A stretch of DNA of 64,000 bases. It comes from Paracyclopina nana. Taxonomy: Eukaryota > Arthropoda > Copepoda > Cyclopoida > Cyclopettidae. The number at the start of each line of letters is the position of its first letter. Positions within the stretch are counted from its first letter, which is position 1. The position numbers and the translations under genes were made by a program. A model generated the notes under the pieces. The model was not told where the DNA came from, searched no databases, and was given only the letters and a program-made list of their open reading frames with translations. The stretch is taken from contig JAGUCH010000008.1 in the NCBI GenBank assembly GCA_019096065.1, positions 439,001 to 503,000 on the forward strand, written 5' to 3'. Below are positions 12,801 through 24,769 of this stretch, one piece after another.

Positions 12801-15764
12801 AGCGCAGATTTTTTCTCAACTCAATTTTAAGGCTGGATTGGAAAACCGCAGACTTACCGTCTAATGGGTCAATTATTGAACAAAACAGCCATTATGCAAA
12901 TGTGAAGTAGAAATTACAACTGTTGTCATATCATTTCACCATCTGGCAAATGCTACAGTAGCACGATCCCCACCGGAGGGCAAAGCACTCAAATTAGCAC
13001 TCCTTTCTTAAGCAGCGCTATAAAAATTCCTTCAATTGGCATCAACGCTCTTCAATTTCGCGAACAAATCCCAATTTAAAAAATAACATAATGGACTGCA
13101 TTTCCACTAGGACTGGCTTTTTAAAATATTTTAATTTTTTGTAAAAAGTTGCTTGAAAATTGGAAAATTCTTTATTTTGCAGTTTTCAAAAAAAGTTCAA
13201 AATTTTACTATGGGCAAAAATAAATGAACCAGCAAGGTTTTTTTTCTTTTTTTAATATTGTATTTCATGATAAAAAAACAATAGAAAAGACATGTTTGCT
13301 CAATTTTTGAAAAATTGAATGAAAAAACAGAAAAAAGTATTTTTTAGCAAATTCGCCCAATTTTTGAAAAAACTCTTTTTGGCCGAAAAAATAAATGAAC
13401 AAACAAGTTTTTTTAAAGAAAACCTTAAATTCCGTTTGAAAAAACCCATAACAGTAGCTATTTAAAAAAAGAAAATATCTAAAATGTAATTTTGGTGTTG
13501 CGACCTAATTAATCTATGCGCGCGTCAAAAGTGTAAATTATCCACTGTGCGTTGGAGGTGTCATTCATTTGATGGCGTCAAAATCACCGACGACCTTTGA
13601 TGAGAGCATATCGGGTTAAAAATAAAATATTCTAAAGCAGGCTTATAAAAGAGAAGAAGTGTGCTAGGAAAACCTTTGTGTGATCTCAGTTGGGAACCTC
13701 AAATTTGCCCTCATTTAAAATCACCTTTTGATAGCTGACACAATGAAAAAAAGGGATTTTGATCTTGCATTGCCTGCATAAAAAATGGGCAACAGGCCAC
13801 GTGTACAGCTTGCAAAAATACCGAAATTGGCCATACTTAATTTTTGGCGTCAAACTAATTTTTTGGCCAGGAAAAGCCAACAAAATGTGAGTTTTAGTGG
13901 GAAAAGCCGGATTTATCACCTCGTTTTTTCAACACCTGCCTTTCTTTGATTTCCTTTTTCGATGTGGAAAACGAGGGGTCACAATTTCGTTTCCGCCAAA
14001 TTGCTGTTGTTGTTGCCATGTCAAACACGTGCTGGCTTTTTTATGGTGCACCTAGCTTTATTCAGCCAGGGGAAATGGCTTTCATGAATGTTTTCGATAT
14101 GGAATCTGGAAGCAAAAGTCACCTCATTTATGACAGTCACAGTTTTGTTTTAAAAGAAATGCTGCTATACTTTTTTATAACCCAGCTCAAAGTTTATTGA
14201 TATTCAGAGCAGGTTTATTGGACCAGCATTGACTATTTCTTTACTGCATGAGAGGGAAATGGAATTTGTCGCCACCAAAATTGCCTTTTTTTGAATATTG
14301 TCAATATTTGCATAAAATGCATAATAATTTATTTGCAGAAACTTTTCAATCATGATATACTTATGATGTTCTAGGAAAAGAGGCCAAATTGTTCTTTTTT
14401 GTAGCTTTTCAAGATTTGTTTTATTTAAAAAAAAAACTGTCGATGTTTGGAAAAAGTCACAAAATTGTTTATGTTTCCAAACTTGAACAACAAATCTGGC
14501 CATGCCAACAGTTCAATTTGGTATATTGGATTATGGCTTGGCCATCATAAAAAGCCAGCACTTTTTGTCCCTATTATTATGAGTGTGTGACACGTGCTGA
14601 TCTGCTAACAATAATAACAAGTTTTACAAAGCGCGCCAAATCATGAGAGGGCTCAGCAGACACTTTGCTTGTTTTTTTATCTGTATTATTTGCATTTCAG
14701 CAATGGAATATTTACTCACCTGCTTTAGTCTCCCTCGCAAAAAAAGCCGTCATAGCTCATTCTCATATTCTTTCAGCTAAAATAAACAAAGATAAGCAAG
14801 GCACTTTGAAGGCTTTTATAGCTCAGTAACAACTGTCTCAATTGGCGCTAAATTGATTACAAATCACAAAAATAACTTTGGAAATGAGGTTGATTCAATG
14901 CAGTCAATTCTACCTTACTTTAAATAGCTAAGCAAGGCAAAAAAGGCCTTCCAATAGCAACATATAGTCTCAACAAATGGGCTATCAATGAGCCTTGAAA
15001 ACCTTATTTGTTACCAATAACAATTTTAGCTTAGCTAAATACTTCATTAGCCAAACTCATAGTAAGAGAACATGTCATTATGTCTCATTTGTGGAGCTCG
15101 CGTCATCACACCAATCTTGATGAATGGCGACAATTCACATCCATTGTTTGCGACAATTGCGCAAAAAATATGCACAAATGGGCCCTAGAAGATTGGCATC
15201 ATTTTCGCATGTCCCAAAACAAGTCTAGACATGCCTAGTGCGTAATTGCGTTTTTCGTTGCTCCCAGCTGCTTGGCATGCAGGTCATGCCTCCAACTTGA
15301 CCCGTACGCCTCAAAAGTGTAAACAAAAAGTTCCACCTGCCCTTTTTTCGCCATGTTTGTTTTGATAAGAGGTGTGTGCAGATGCTGCAGATATTCTGAG
15401 CAGGTAAAAGTTGTTTTTGCACTGATTTTGGCTGATGCTGCTGAAAAATGAGACTTTTGGGAAAGGAAATAATAATGGCTGCAAATAGCGGTCAAACTGA
15501 GCGTGAGACTCATGAATGAGTTTTAAACCATACTATACTGGACAATAACAAGAAGAAGAATATAATAACAGTCATTCATTGGCCCTCCACCCCCAATCTC
15601 TTTATGGGTTAAGCAAGCAGCTCAAAGTTGTAAACAAATGAAGAAGAAAGGGTTTCTTTTTATGACACCAGGAGCCAAAAAGTTTATAGCTGTAAACCAG
15701 TTCATTTTCCACTTTGTTTTTAGGTTTTTTGACCACCCAAGAAAGCAAAAGGGTTTTTTTTACT
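12801..15764. other. Intergenic, no gene recognised
   Basis: AT-rich DNA with frequent homopolymer runs. At 13516-13551 there is a reverse copy of the dispersed CACAGTGG/GACGCGCAT motif with a longer spacer. CACGTG sites occur near 13799, 14027 and 14591. Open frames up to 99 codons (for example 13946-14200 and 14204-14503) show no domain, splice context or codon bias and are not called as genes. Confidence 0.5.
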
Positions 15765-16280
15765 AAAAGAGGCGGAGTAATTTCAGGAAAATAGTTCCCT
15801 AAAATTAATTGATGTTTCAGCCAAATATTAGATAATTAAAAAAGTGCATTTTTATGATATGATTTCTTTGGTGACATATTTTCTTTGCATTTTATAATTG
15901 AGACAAAAATAATAGCTTTTTTTCGTTAAAAAAGCGGAGTGATATCAAGGAAATAGTTCCCTTAAATGTATTGATATTTTCATTTTAAAATGTAATTTTT
16001 TAAAAAGAGTTTTTTAATGTGAAATCTTTGATGGCTTTGGTTTATTTCTTGAACTTTTTAAATGAGATAAAAGGCGGAGGATTTCAATGAGAATAACAGA
16101 GTAAATAGTTCCTATTAATCTAGGAGATTATGCTTAATTTGAGCCACTTTTTACCTTCTGCGGCTCAAAGTAAATACTATTTCTCTGCTTTATCTTCTAC
16201 TGACAACTCAAAATGGGATAAATGGCGGAAAAATTAAAGAAGACACAAGTCAAATAGTTCCCAAAATTAATCCACGGATT
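15765..16280 (+). repeat. Four-copy repeat with GGCGGAG and AAATAGTTCCC
   Basis: Four diverged units of about 140-165 bp (near 15769, 15932, 16073 and 16223) each contain a GGCGGA-like element, a purine-rich stretch, then AAATAGTTCC and an AATTAAT or ATTGAT run. This is a local tandem duplication series. No protein reading frame spans it. Confidence 0.7.
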
Positions 16281-16689
16281 TGTAAGTAGATTTGTTTGAT
16301 TATTCACATTTTTGCTTGCTTTTGGCCTTGAAATTTATTCCCTAGTATTTTTGGCAGCTGCTGCAAGATTTTTGGTGGAATTTGAGATCTCTTTTGGTTG
16401 ATTAAACCCGGAAAATTCCTCCGCTCTGCTCACACCTAAAAAGACACCGCGCGCGCCAAAGCCAACACAAAAGTTTGACATGAAAAGATCCAATTTCTCA
16501 CTTTTCCTCCTTCTTTTTTACACACTGTCCAATTTGTCAGAAATTGAAAACTACTTAAAAGAACTTTTTCCCTGCTCCTTTGATTTCACTCTGTCCAAAT
16601 GGAAACATCAAATTCTTCAAGGGGGTTCACATTTTTCTTCCTTGGCAAAGAAAAATAATTGTGGGTAAAAAGTCTGTGGAATGGAAGCC

Positions 16690-17398
16690 AAGTATTTAAA
16701 GTGTTTTGTTTACTTTGAGTTTTTTGTGTACTTTAAGTGTTATGTGTACTTTAAGTGTTTTGTGTACTTTAAGTGTCTTGTGTACTTATAGTATTTTGTG
16801 TACTTAAAGTGTTCTGTGAACTTAAAGTGCTTTGCGTTCTTTAAGTACTTCGCGTACTTAAATTGTTGAGTGCGCTATATGTACTTAAAAAGTGCTCTGT
16901 GTAATAATACTGTTTTGTGTACTTAAAGTATATTTTGAACATACAGTGTTTTGTGTACATTAAGTGACTTGAGTACTTTAAGTGAACTGTGTGCTTTAAG
17001 TGTTCTGTGAACTTAAAGTGTTCTGTGAACTTAAAGTGTTCTGTGAACTTAAAGTGTTCTGTGAACTTAAAGTGTTCTGTGAACTTAAAGTGTTCTGTGA
17101 ACTTAAAGTGTTCTGTGAACTTAAAGTGTTCTGTGAACTTAAAGTGTTCTGTGAACTTAAAGTGTTCTGTGAACTTAAAGTGTTCTGTGAACTTAAAGTG
17201 TTCTGTGAACTTAAAGTGTTCTGTGAACTTAAAGTGTTCTGTGAACTTGAAGTAGTCTGTGTACAAAAAGAAGTAAGTACAATAAAAGAAGTAAGTGAAC
17301 TTGAAGTAGTCTGTGTACAAAAAGAAGTAAGTACAATTAAAGAAGTAAGTGAACTTAAAGTAGTCTGTGCTAAAAGCAGTCAGCTTAAAATAATCTGA
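16690..17398 (+). repeat. 18-bp minisatellite with 54-bp higher-order flank
   Basis: From about 17000 to 17247 the unit GTTCTGTGAACTTAAAGT repeats almost perfectly about 14 times. Degenerate relatives (GTGTACTTTAAGTGTTTT) precede it from 16690. After it come two copies of a 54-bp unit (3 x 18) combining GAAGTAGTCTGTGTAC and AAGTAAGTGAACTT. Since 18 is a multiple of three, all frames stay open by chance, which explains repetitive open frames on both strands. Each unit carries the palindrome GTTCTGTGAAC. Confidence 0.95.
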
Positions 17399-18595
17399 GG
17401 ACTACAAATTACAGAAATGACACTCAAAGGTAGTGATAAAATTGTTGCAGTTTTGAGAGAGGCTTTATCAAAAGAGGCGACAAAGAAGAAGTTATCGGGT
17501 TATTCTGTACTAAATGGCCATGCAAAGGGATAGAGTACAAAGAAAAAGTGCATTTTGAAGTGCATCTTTGTTCGGAAATGTGCGCATTTCTTTACCATTC
17601 AGCATGGAATCAAAGTTCTAGTTTGACTTTAGGGCCAAAATCCTCGGCTAGACACTCTGGCGCCGCTGGCAAAAACCGTTAAAAACCGTTGGAGAAAGTG
17701 CAGACTCCTCGGCGCCAAGAGCACATTTTGTGCCCATTTCACCCCACAGTGGCTGAAATAATGTCATTATCAGGGGGGAATTTGCTATGTATATATTTAC
17801 GCGTGGGGTCTGAGCTTGTTACAGCTTTGAAATTCTGCTGAGCTTCTCCTTTTTGTGAATATTGTTTCGGTTGTCTCATAGTAAATTGGCTGAACTAAAG
17901 CTGAACAAGGAATGCACAGATGACCTTGAAGACATGAGAACCAAGGGTGATTTTTTTTTTTCTGCCAAACAGCTGAGTGTTGATCTGTTATGGTCTGTAT
18001 ATTGAGTGGATTTGCACCAGATGGATCATCAAAAGTGTGACTTTTCTTCTATTGTCAATGTTCACCTGCAATTTACCTTTCTTGAAGATGATCCATAGAA
18101 AACCATAGGAAATCGTGGGTGGCAGCTGTTCAATTTCCCCTCAATGGATCACCCAATTTGTTGGCACAAACCTTTGTTTGATTTTCCCAGAAAAAGAAGA
18201 GCCCTGCAAAAATTTGATTACAGACTGTTTTCTGAAAATGTCATCCAAAATGGCTGACTTGTGTGTCATCAGCAATGAAGCATAATGTGTGTAATTTTTT
18301 AGGAGTTTCCTGTCATGAAAACCCCTTCAATTTTCAAATCACCGTGGGAGGTTTTGACCGGTTGGCATTGTTCAAACTCGTGTCATTGCAAAGGGAAACT
18401 CAGCTCAAAAATTGACGAGCATTAAATCTCAATTTCTACGGTTCCCACGTGGGACGACAACGCACTCAGTTTTTATGGGCATTTTCAAAGAGAGGAAGTG
18501 AGCTTACAATCGTCTTGAAATCATTTGTTCGCCTTAACCATTCAATTTGAAGCATTGACGCCATTTAAAATCATAATTGTTGCATATTACTTCAT
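17399..18595. other. Intergenic with one GGCGCC/AACCGTT module
   Basis: No gene recognised. At about 17640-17725 there is a GC-rich island: CTAGACACTCTGGCGCC, then AAAAACCGTT twice, then CTCGGCGCC. The same words occur together at about 33.24 and 37.27-37.33 kb. The remainder is AT-rich. Confidence 0.5.
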
Positions 18596-18985
18596 GTTGT
18601 TATGTTGGCTAATGCCTCAAACTAGGTTTGGGAAGTGTGATGATCTGCGATGATGGTGCTAAAAGCTCGTCAAAGCTTCGACATAGCATATTATGAGCTT
18701 GTCGCTGTTCCACATAACGATAATCATGGTCAGCAGGTGAAAATTGGACCATTATAATTTGGCAAGTAAGCTTCTTCTTCATCAGGGGCGTTGGCTGGAA
18801 ATTTCCAATTATAGCATCATAACCATGCTGCTATGTATAAGAATGGTTTCCCATACCAATTATTATCCACTTCAAGAGCATAGCGCAACAGCCACAGCTC
18901 AGTCTCAAGCTCGACTTGAGCTTTGCTATGCTTGATGAGCCACACTCAAAGATCACTTAACTTTCCAAACCTAGTTTTGAGGCTT
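18596..18985. mobile_element. MITE-like element with diverged terminal inverted repeats
   Basis: The left end (TGCCTCAAACTAGGTTTGG, about 18613-18631) and the right end (CCAAACCTAGTTTTGAGGC, about 18964-18982) are inverse copies. Weaker inverse similarity runs inward (GTGATGATCT against AGATCACTTA, and CATAGCATA against GCTATGC). At about 390 bp with no open frame of note, it fits an old non-autonomous DNA transposon. No target duplication was defined. Confidence 0.55.
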
Positions 18986-20109
18986 ATCCATTAATACAAC
19001 ATGAGCTAATATTTAACAATCGACATTTTTAATTGCAAAAAGTGCGCTAAACGATAATGTTAACGACTGCCTTCGGTTGCTTTGCTAGACTTGGTAAAGG
19101 CGAAGCCTGATGAATGAGAGTGAGCTGTTATTGTTGCTGTGCAGGCTACTTAAAAATGACTATAGACAGCCACACCCTGACTGATTTTGACAATTTTGGG
19201 GACAGGACTCGAACTTCCTGAGGAACAGCCTCATTAAATTGAGAAAAACTTATTGAAGCCAATTTCCAAAAGGCTCCAACGGAAGCTGATGAAGCCTTTT
19301 GAGCAAATGCCATCAGTCACTGCAATAATTCAAAAAGAGCTAATCTTGACAATATTCCTTTGAAAAGGCTGAAAAAGTGGCAGTTTTCAAAATATGATCC
19401 CCTGAATTTATTGGAGTGTGAAAATAAAGAATCCTTTGACAAAAGTCTGCCATTTTGCCCCCAAGGAAATTTTGGGCTGAATTGTGTCAATTAGTGGACC
19501 ATTTATCATAAAAGCTTGTTTCTCACCTCCTTTTATTGTCAAATGGAAGCATTATTAACAGCAGCTGCAATTTTCATTTTTACCCAAAAGGAAACCAAAG
19601 TCAAATTGAAGAAAACTAATTCGGGGTCAGCTGTCGCGCGGCAAAAAAGAAATGGCGGCTTTTTCTTGTTCTGGCTGCAAATGGCGCCGCGCACGAGCGA
19701 AATTGGACTCAAAACCATTCAAATGTGAATGGAAAACAGCCAAAAAGTAAGCTGATTAAATGGGGAAAATGAGCCGCGAAAGAGAGCGAAATATGATCCT
19801 TTTTTTTCATATTCTTTCATTTCTTTAGCTTCAAAAGACTTGAAAACATTCTTCAAAACTTTTTAAATTGGCAAAAATGAATTAATTCAATTTTGACATG
19901 TTACAAAAATTGTTAATTTTTTGCTGAAAAAACTTTTTTTGTGAAAAAAAGCAGTAAAAGTAAATGAAATTCACTACCAGTATGGACTTGTTTTATCATC
20001 TGTTTACATGCATAAATAGATATTAAAAGTTGCTGAAAATAAGCAAGAAAACCAAACTTTAAAAAAGCCACAAAATTATTAGGCAAACATCCCACAACAT
20101 CTTTTTAGA
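18986..20109. other. Intergenic, no gene recognised
   Basis: AT-rich DNA with CAGCTG sites near 19561 and 19628. A tRNA B-box-like word on the minus strand near 19208-19218 (GTTCGAGTCC) lacks a recognisable A box and anticodon arm, so no tRNA is called. Confidence 0.5.
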
Positions 20110-20176
20110 ATGGAGGAGCGTTAACTCAAAAAGCAAGTGATATCAGACAAGTTCCTTTTTCAGTTAACGCCCCCTT
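20110..20176. mobile_element. About 65-bp hairpin mini-element, copy 2
   Basis: GGAGGAGCGTTAACTCAAAA and TCCTTTTTCAGTTAACGCCC are inverse arms around a short loop. They match the arms of the element at 11866-11928 (shared GCGTTAACT and AAAAAGGA words). Two such elements with related arms suggest a small dispersed family. Confidence 0.5.
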
Positions 20177-22544
20177 AAAAATGCCATAATTTGGTTTAGA
20201 GTGAAACCTGCACAACTTGAGATACCACAATAATATCCATGAAAAATTGTCCCTGATTTAGATTAAGATAAACGTTTAGTCTCCCATTGAGAACGGTTTG
20301 TCAGATGCCCACCCATGACCGGCTCAGTGTCAGCTGATGCGACATCGGCTATTTATAAAAACAAAGACTTTGTTTGCTCAAAATACGCCAAAGCAAACAA
20401 AACGTCCCGCGCGCATTCGCGCAGCGGGTTGTCATTGTTTCTGCTAGATTTGCCACCTCTTTTATTTACAACCCACCAATTTTCACAGCAGCACTATTTG
20501 ACCGGCGTGCTGGCCAACAGCTGCCTTGAAAAGACCTCCCACGCTTAAACATTGCTGAATGTGTTTGCATAAAGTTCTTAGGTACCCTAAGAAAGGCATG
20601 TAAAGTAGAAACCCCGCTAATGAGGACTTTACAGTCCTTGTTTACCACGCGCTGTAAAGCACTCTTTTTCAGATCTTAAGAAAAACCTTTTTTATGATGA
20701 AATCCCTTGGTTTTCTCCTTTTTCCACCAATGCAATTTGACCTTTCGTTTTGAGAGTCAACAAAAAGCTGATGGTTGACCGGTGAGCTGACATGGCAACA
20801 GCTGACTGCTCATCAGCCCAAAAATAGCTAGTGAAAATTGAGTCTGGTTTTTGGGCACGTGCGTCACATGGTAAGAGTCATCTGTCAGTAAACAAATGAG
20901 CAGCAGCATGCCGGTCAGCCCACTTGAAAACCATCAACAGCTGACGTAGTCGCGACTGAAATTGCATAATCTTTCCTTTTTTCCGCCAACTGAAGCGAAA
21001 ACTAAAGTGAATTGAAGCAACAAGTTCATGATCTTTTGGACTTGGTTGGCAAGCCAAGCAAATCCAAATAAAGATGAATTCCTTTGTTTTGTTTTCGCTT
21101 ACAGCGCAGGTCAACAAACTTTTCTGCTGACTCATCATCAGCATGCTGACCTCAACAGCTGACCAGTTTTTTGTCTGCTGATGGGAAATGGAGAGAATGA
21201 ATGGAGTTCATTGAAACACATTCCTTGATGGTGACTTCTTGTGAGGTAATTTCGGTGTGTTTGTGTCAGAAATATCTTTTGCTCAGTTTATGCCCCATTC
21301 ATTTAACGAGAGATGGCGGGCAATTAATCACCCATCAAAATACTCCGAGCTATCAATGGGAAGATAACTATTTTGAAACGCTCCAAAGAATACAATTTTG
21401 TGATTTACCACACTGCCAAAATATGATTCATTTTTCTTGGAATTCTTTTATTAAAAATTACTTTGATAAAACGCATTAAGTTTTAAGTTATTAAGAATTT
21501 AGTGTATAAATTGAATTCTAGAGTCAAAAATTATAAGGAATTAGACATTATATGGAGCATTTTCTATGTATTTTGTTTTTAACTGAAGTATTTAAATGAA
21601 TTTTTGCTAAAAATGAAAATACTTGAAAAAAGTCCAAATTATTTTATCATTTTTGTAGGCTTCTTTGTTAAGCAAATGGTTTGAAAAAAATAGCAGGAAT
21701 GTAAAAAATTCCGCCAGGTGGAAAACGCGGCCTTGGTATTATTAGTAGAAGAATTCCTTGTGGGCAAATTCTTGAAAAGTTGGCGAAAAATATTGATCCC
21801 CTTTTTAGCCTATTTTGTGTCCCTTTTGTCAAATGCGTCTTTTGAGCTGAAGCCGCGCGCCATTTTGTCAGCTCCAATAATTTTGGTAAACTGACGCGCG
21901 CATTTATGCAATGAAAATTAATGCTTTTGTGCAGCCAGACAAATTTCAATTTATGTCCAAAAATACACTTGTTCAGCTGATTGCAAAAACCTCTTTGAAT
22001 GGGATTTCCTAAATGAATTTTCACATGGCTGAGTAGCCTCAAACTTTGAGCCAAAAATAGAAAAATTCATTAAATCTGCCTTACTTTCATTCATAGAGAA
22101 AAACTCAATTTTCTTTTTTTAAAATAAATCAGCTATGTAAATGAGCTTTGAGAGTTGGGATCTTTGATTTTTGCCATTCGATCCCCAGGGACAGTTTGAA
22201 AAATGTACCACAAAAAGGCTGAATCTGTTATTACATGGTTTGGTCCTTTGGGGTCTCTTTGATTGCGGTGCAAAAAGTTGCCCGCTTTGAAAAAACAATG
22301 CTCTCAACATCATCTGTCTTTTGGGGTCCCTTGAGTTATCAGCAGCAAGTGTCCCTCAACAATTGTACATCTGCCTCCTTTTCAAACATAAGATGACACA
22401 TTTGATTTCCTACAATCATGAGCAGCTGCAGCAGCTCAGGATAACACACTCCGCTCACTTTTAAGCGTTCTGCAACCAGAGGACAGTAATAAAAGTCAAC
22501 TCAGCCCCGGAGATAAGGGAAAAATCCTGTAATAAAATATGGCT
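20177..22544. other. Intergenic, E-box and CCGGTCA-rich
   Basis: No gene recognised. CAGCTG sites recur (near 20330, 20518, 20802, 20938, 21155, 21975, 22423), often close to GACCGG/CCGGTC words, for example 20498-20522 and 20770-20810. This may be regulatory DNA or relics of a repeat family. Open frames of 80-130 codons here lack domains. Confidence 0.45.
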
Positions 22545-23005
22545 AGAAGGGGCATGTTTCATAATAAAATTTAATTATTGGCAGCCATGTTGATCTCCCA
22601 ACAGAGAAATGGGGAATGTCCTGAAAACAACAACGCTGATTGAAGCGCTATTGAGCCAAAGCTGCAAGTCACATTTGCTGATGAGCTACAAAAAAGTGCA
22701 TTACATGCAATCTGCTCAGAAGGGGCATGTTTCATAAAAAGGTTTAATTTATGCTGTGGTGCTGGCAGCCCTGGTGCCTCATTTGGAATGTCCTGAAAAA
22801 ACTAAACGGTTAACTGAGGCTTGAGTTGTGAGTGAGGAACTGCCATTAGCAGATGACCTAGCAAGACAAGTCATAAAATAAGATTTACTCACAAGGGCCA
22901 TGTTTCCTAATGAAATTAAAATTGTAGGCTTGCCAGTGGAGTGCAAGTGCCATTTCTGGAATGTGGTGGAAAAAAACAACGCTAACTCAGACTCTTTATG
23001 GCTGT
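22545..23005 (+). repeat. Three-copy repeat, about 175-bp unit
   Basis: Diverged units near 22550, 22721 and 22899 share GGGGCATGTTTC (GGGCCATGTTTCC in the third), an AATTAAAATT-like run, a GGCAGCC or GGCTTGCC word, then GGAATGTC with AACAACGCTAA-like ends. This is an old tandem series with no protein support. Confidence 0.65.
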
Positions 23006-24600
23006 TCAGCGCTACCTTGGGGCCATTCATATCTCACTATTTGTGAATGGAGCATGTAATGAGAACAAAGGGGGCTGATCCTTGTTAGGACACCCTTGAG
23101 ACTAGAGTGCCATAAGGCAACATTGGGACAAAAAAGTATATACAAAAAAAGCAGATGCAATTAGCGGTAACTCAGCAAATAATACAGCAATGATAGTGCA
23201 AATCTGATGTCACAACACATATTATCCTACATATGTAGCACAGCAGCCACAAATATTTGGCAATGTCTCAAGTTAGTGTACATTAGCTGATAATTTTCGC
23301 GCACTATCTATGTACTAGTATGACATCTGGTGGTCATGTCAACACAAATGACACCTTGAAAATGACATGAGGATGTGTGGTCATCAATCACACAACATTA
23401 AGAAGCAGTCATTCAATAACAATTGGTCAACAGTCAGACCAAGTTAATGTATCACAATTGAAATCACCCAAAATAGGTGCACAAACCTTTGCGCAACTTC
23501 CTCTTGACCAAAGCCAACATCTGCCATATTTAATGTATAATAAACTTCCCCTCCTGTTAGAGCAGAAGCAGCAGCAGATTTTTTTTGGCTTCAGCAGGAA
23601 ACTTCAAATCACTGCAGCCAAATGCTAATTTTGCATCCTTTTGTGTAGAGTCCTAGACTAGACAGAGACGCGAGGCGGAGACGCGACAACGCTAACTTTG
23701 AGCACTTTTGAGTCGATTTCAAACCCACTTTTGTTGCCAATCTACCCCTAGCCCACTTGAGGTTTCATCAAAATGGCAAAATTGAACAAAAGGAGGCTGA
23801 GCTGATGAAAAAGGGGATTTTGAAAAGCGTTTCCGCACTCTCATGTTCAAGGGCTTTGAGCTAGGTGGAAAACAAAACAGATGCTGATAATTCCCTTTTC
23901 CTCCTGAAGCTGCCAAAGCATCAAAGCATGCAAAGAATGGAAAAAAGGTCAGGCCCCTTTGAAGCCTCTAATTTGCACAAGAGTAGCACTATTCAATTCT
24001 CAATAATTCAAAAAAAGGCCAGGAAAGGTCAATCAAAAATCCAGACCAGACAGAAAATGCACATAAATAATGACTTTTCATGTTTCAACTCAATTTTTAA
24101 ACTGTGACCTCCCCAAGTCAAATAAAGGCAAAATAATTCAAAAAGTCCTTAAAAACATTGTGGTCATCTACCAGCTTTAGTTTTATGATAGGTGACCACA
24201 CTGACTTTTATTGCATTCTTAACAAAGCCCATTGTTTGATTTTTAAAGGCATTTTTCTGATTTTTTTGCAGCACCCTTTTTCTTGTGTGAATATTTTCAA
24301 ATTTTGGCCAACAAAAATATATTCCAAAATGCAAAGTTTGGGGATTTTTTGTATGGGAAAAAGGAGGCTGACCTTGAGTGTTTTTAGGGACTATTTTTGT
24401 GACCAATTATCAGTGACATAGATCGGCTTTTCTGAAAGTGCCCCAAAAATGTGAGGATTTATTTTTGCGCCTAATGGCCATTTAGTACAAAAAACAGCTG
24501 CTTTTTGACTGACAGAGAGAAAAAAATCTTTGTCTGCAACAGCTGTTAAGCAGAGCTAAAAGGTTAATTGGCAATTAAGAAAGTAGCAGAAGCTAAGAAA
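23006..24600. other. Intergenic, no gene recognised
   Basis: Short open frames only. A CTAGACTAGACAGAGACGC stretch at about 23652-23670 resembles part of the GGCGCC/AACCGTT module but lacks the GGCGCC core. Nothing else can be defended. Confidence 0.45.
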
Positions 24601-24624
24601 GGCGTATAGCGCGGCCATTTTGAG

Positions 24625-24758
24625 CAGCTGTCCACGTGCCGGTCAAATGCGCGCGCGCGCGCGCGCGACTCTGCTTTGTTTACAAAGCCGCAAAGCAGAA
24701 AAGACGCCCCGGATTTCCGACAAAAAAAGAGCGCCTGTGACCGGCACGTGGACAGCTG
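24625..24758. repeat. Perfect 21-bp inverted repeat with E-boxes around a (GC)n core
   Basis: The arm running from CAGCTGTCC through CACGTGCCGGTCA (24625-24645) reappears exactly inverted at 24738-24758, 92 bp away. Each arm contains one CAGCTG and one CACGTG E-box. A (GC)n run occupies about 24648-24667. The arms could be MITE ends or a symmetric regulatory cassette; no target duplication was found. Confidence 0.85.
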
Positions 24759-24769
24759 CAACACACTTC

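Noticed and set aside
16841..17398. Repetitive open frames on both strands
   Set aside because: A by-product of an 18-bp tandem unit, which keeps all frames open.
19208..19218. tRNA on the minus strand suggested by GTTCGAGTCC
   Set aside because: Only the B-box word is present; no clover-leaf can be drawn.
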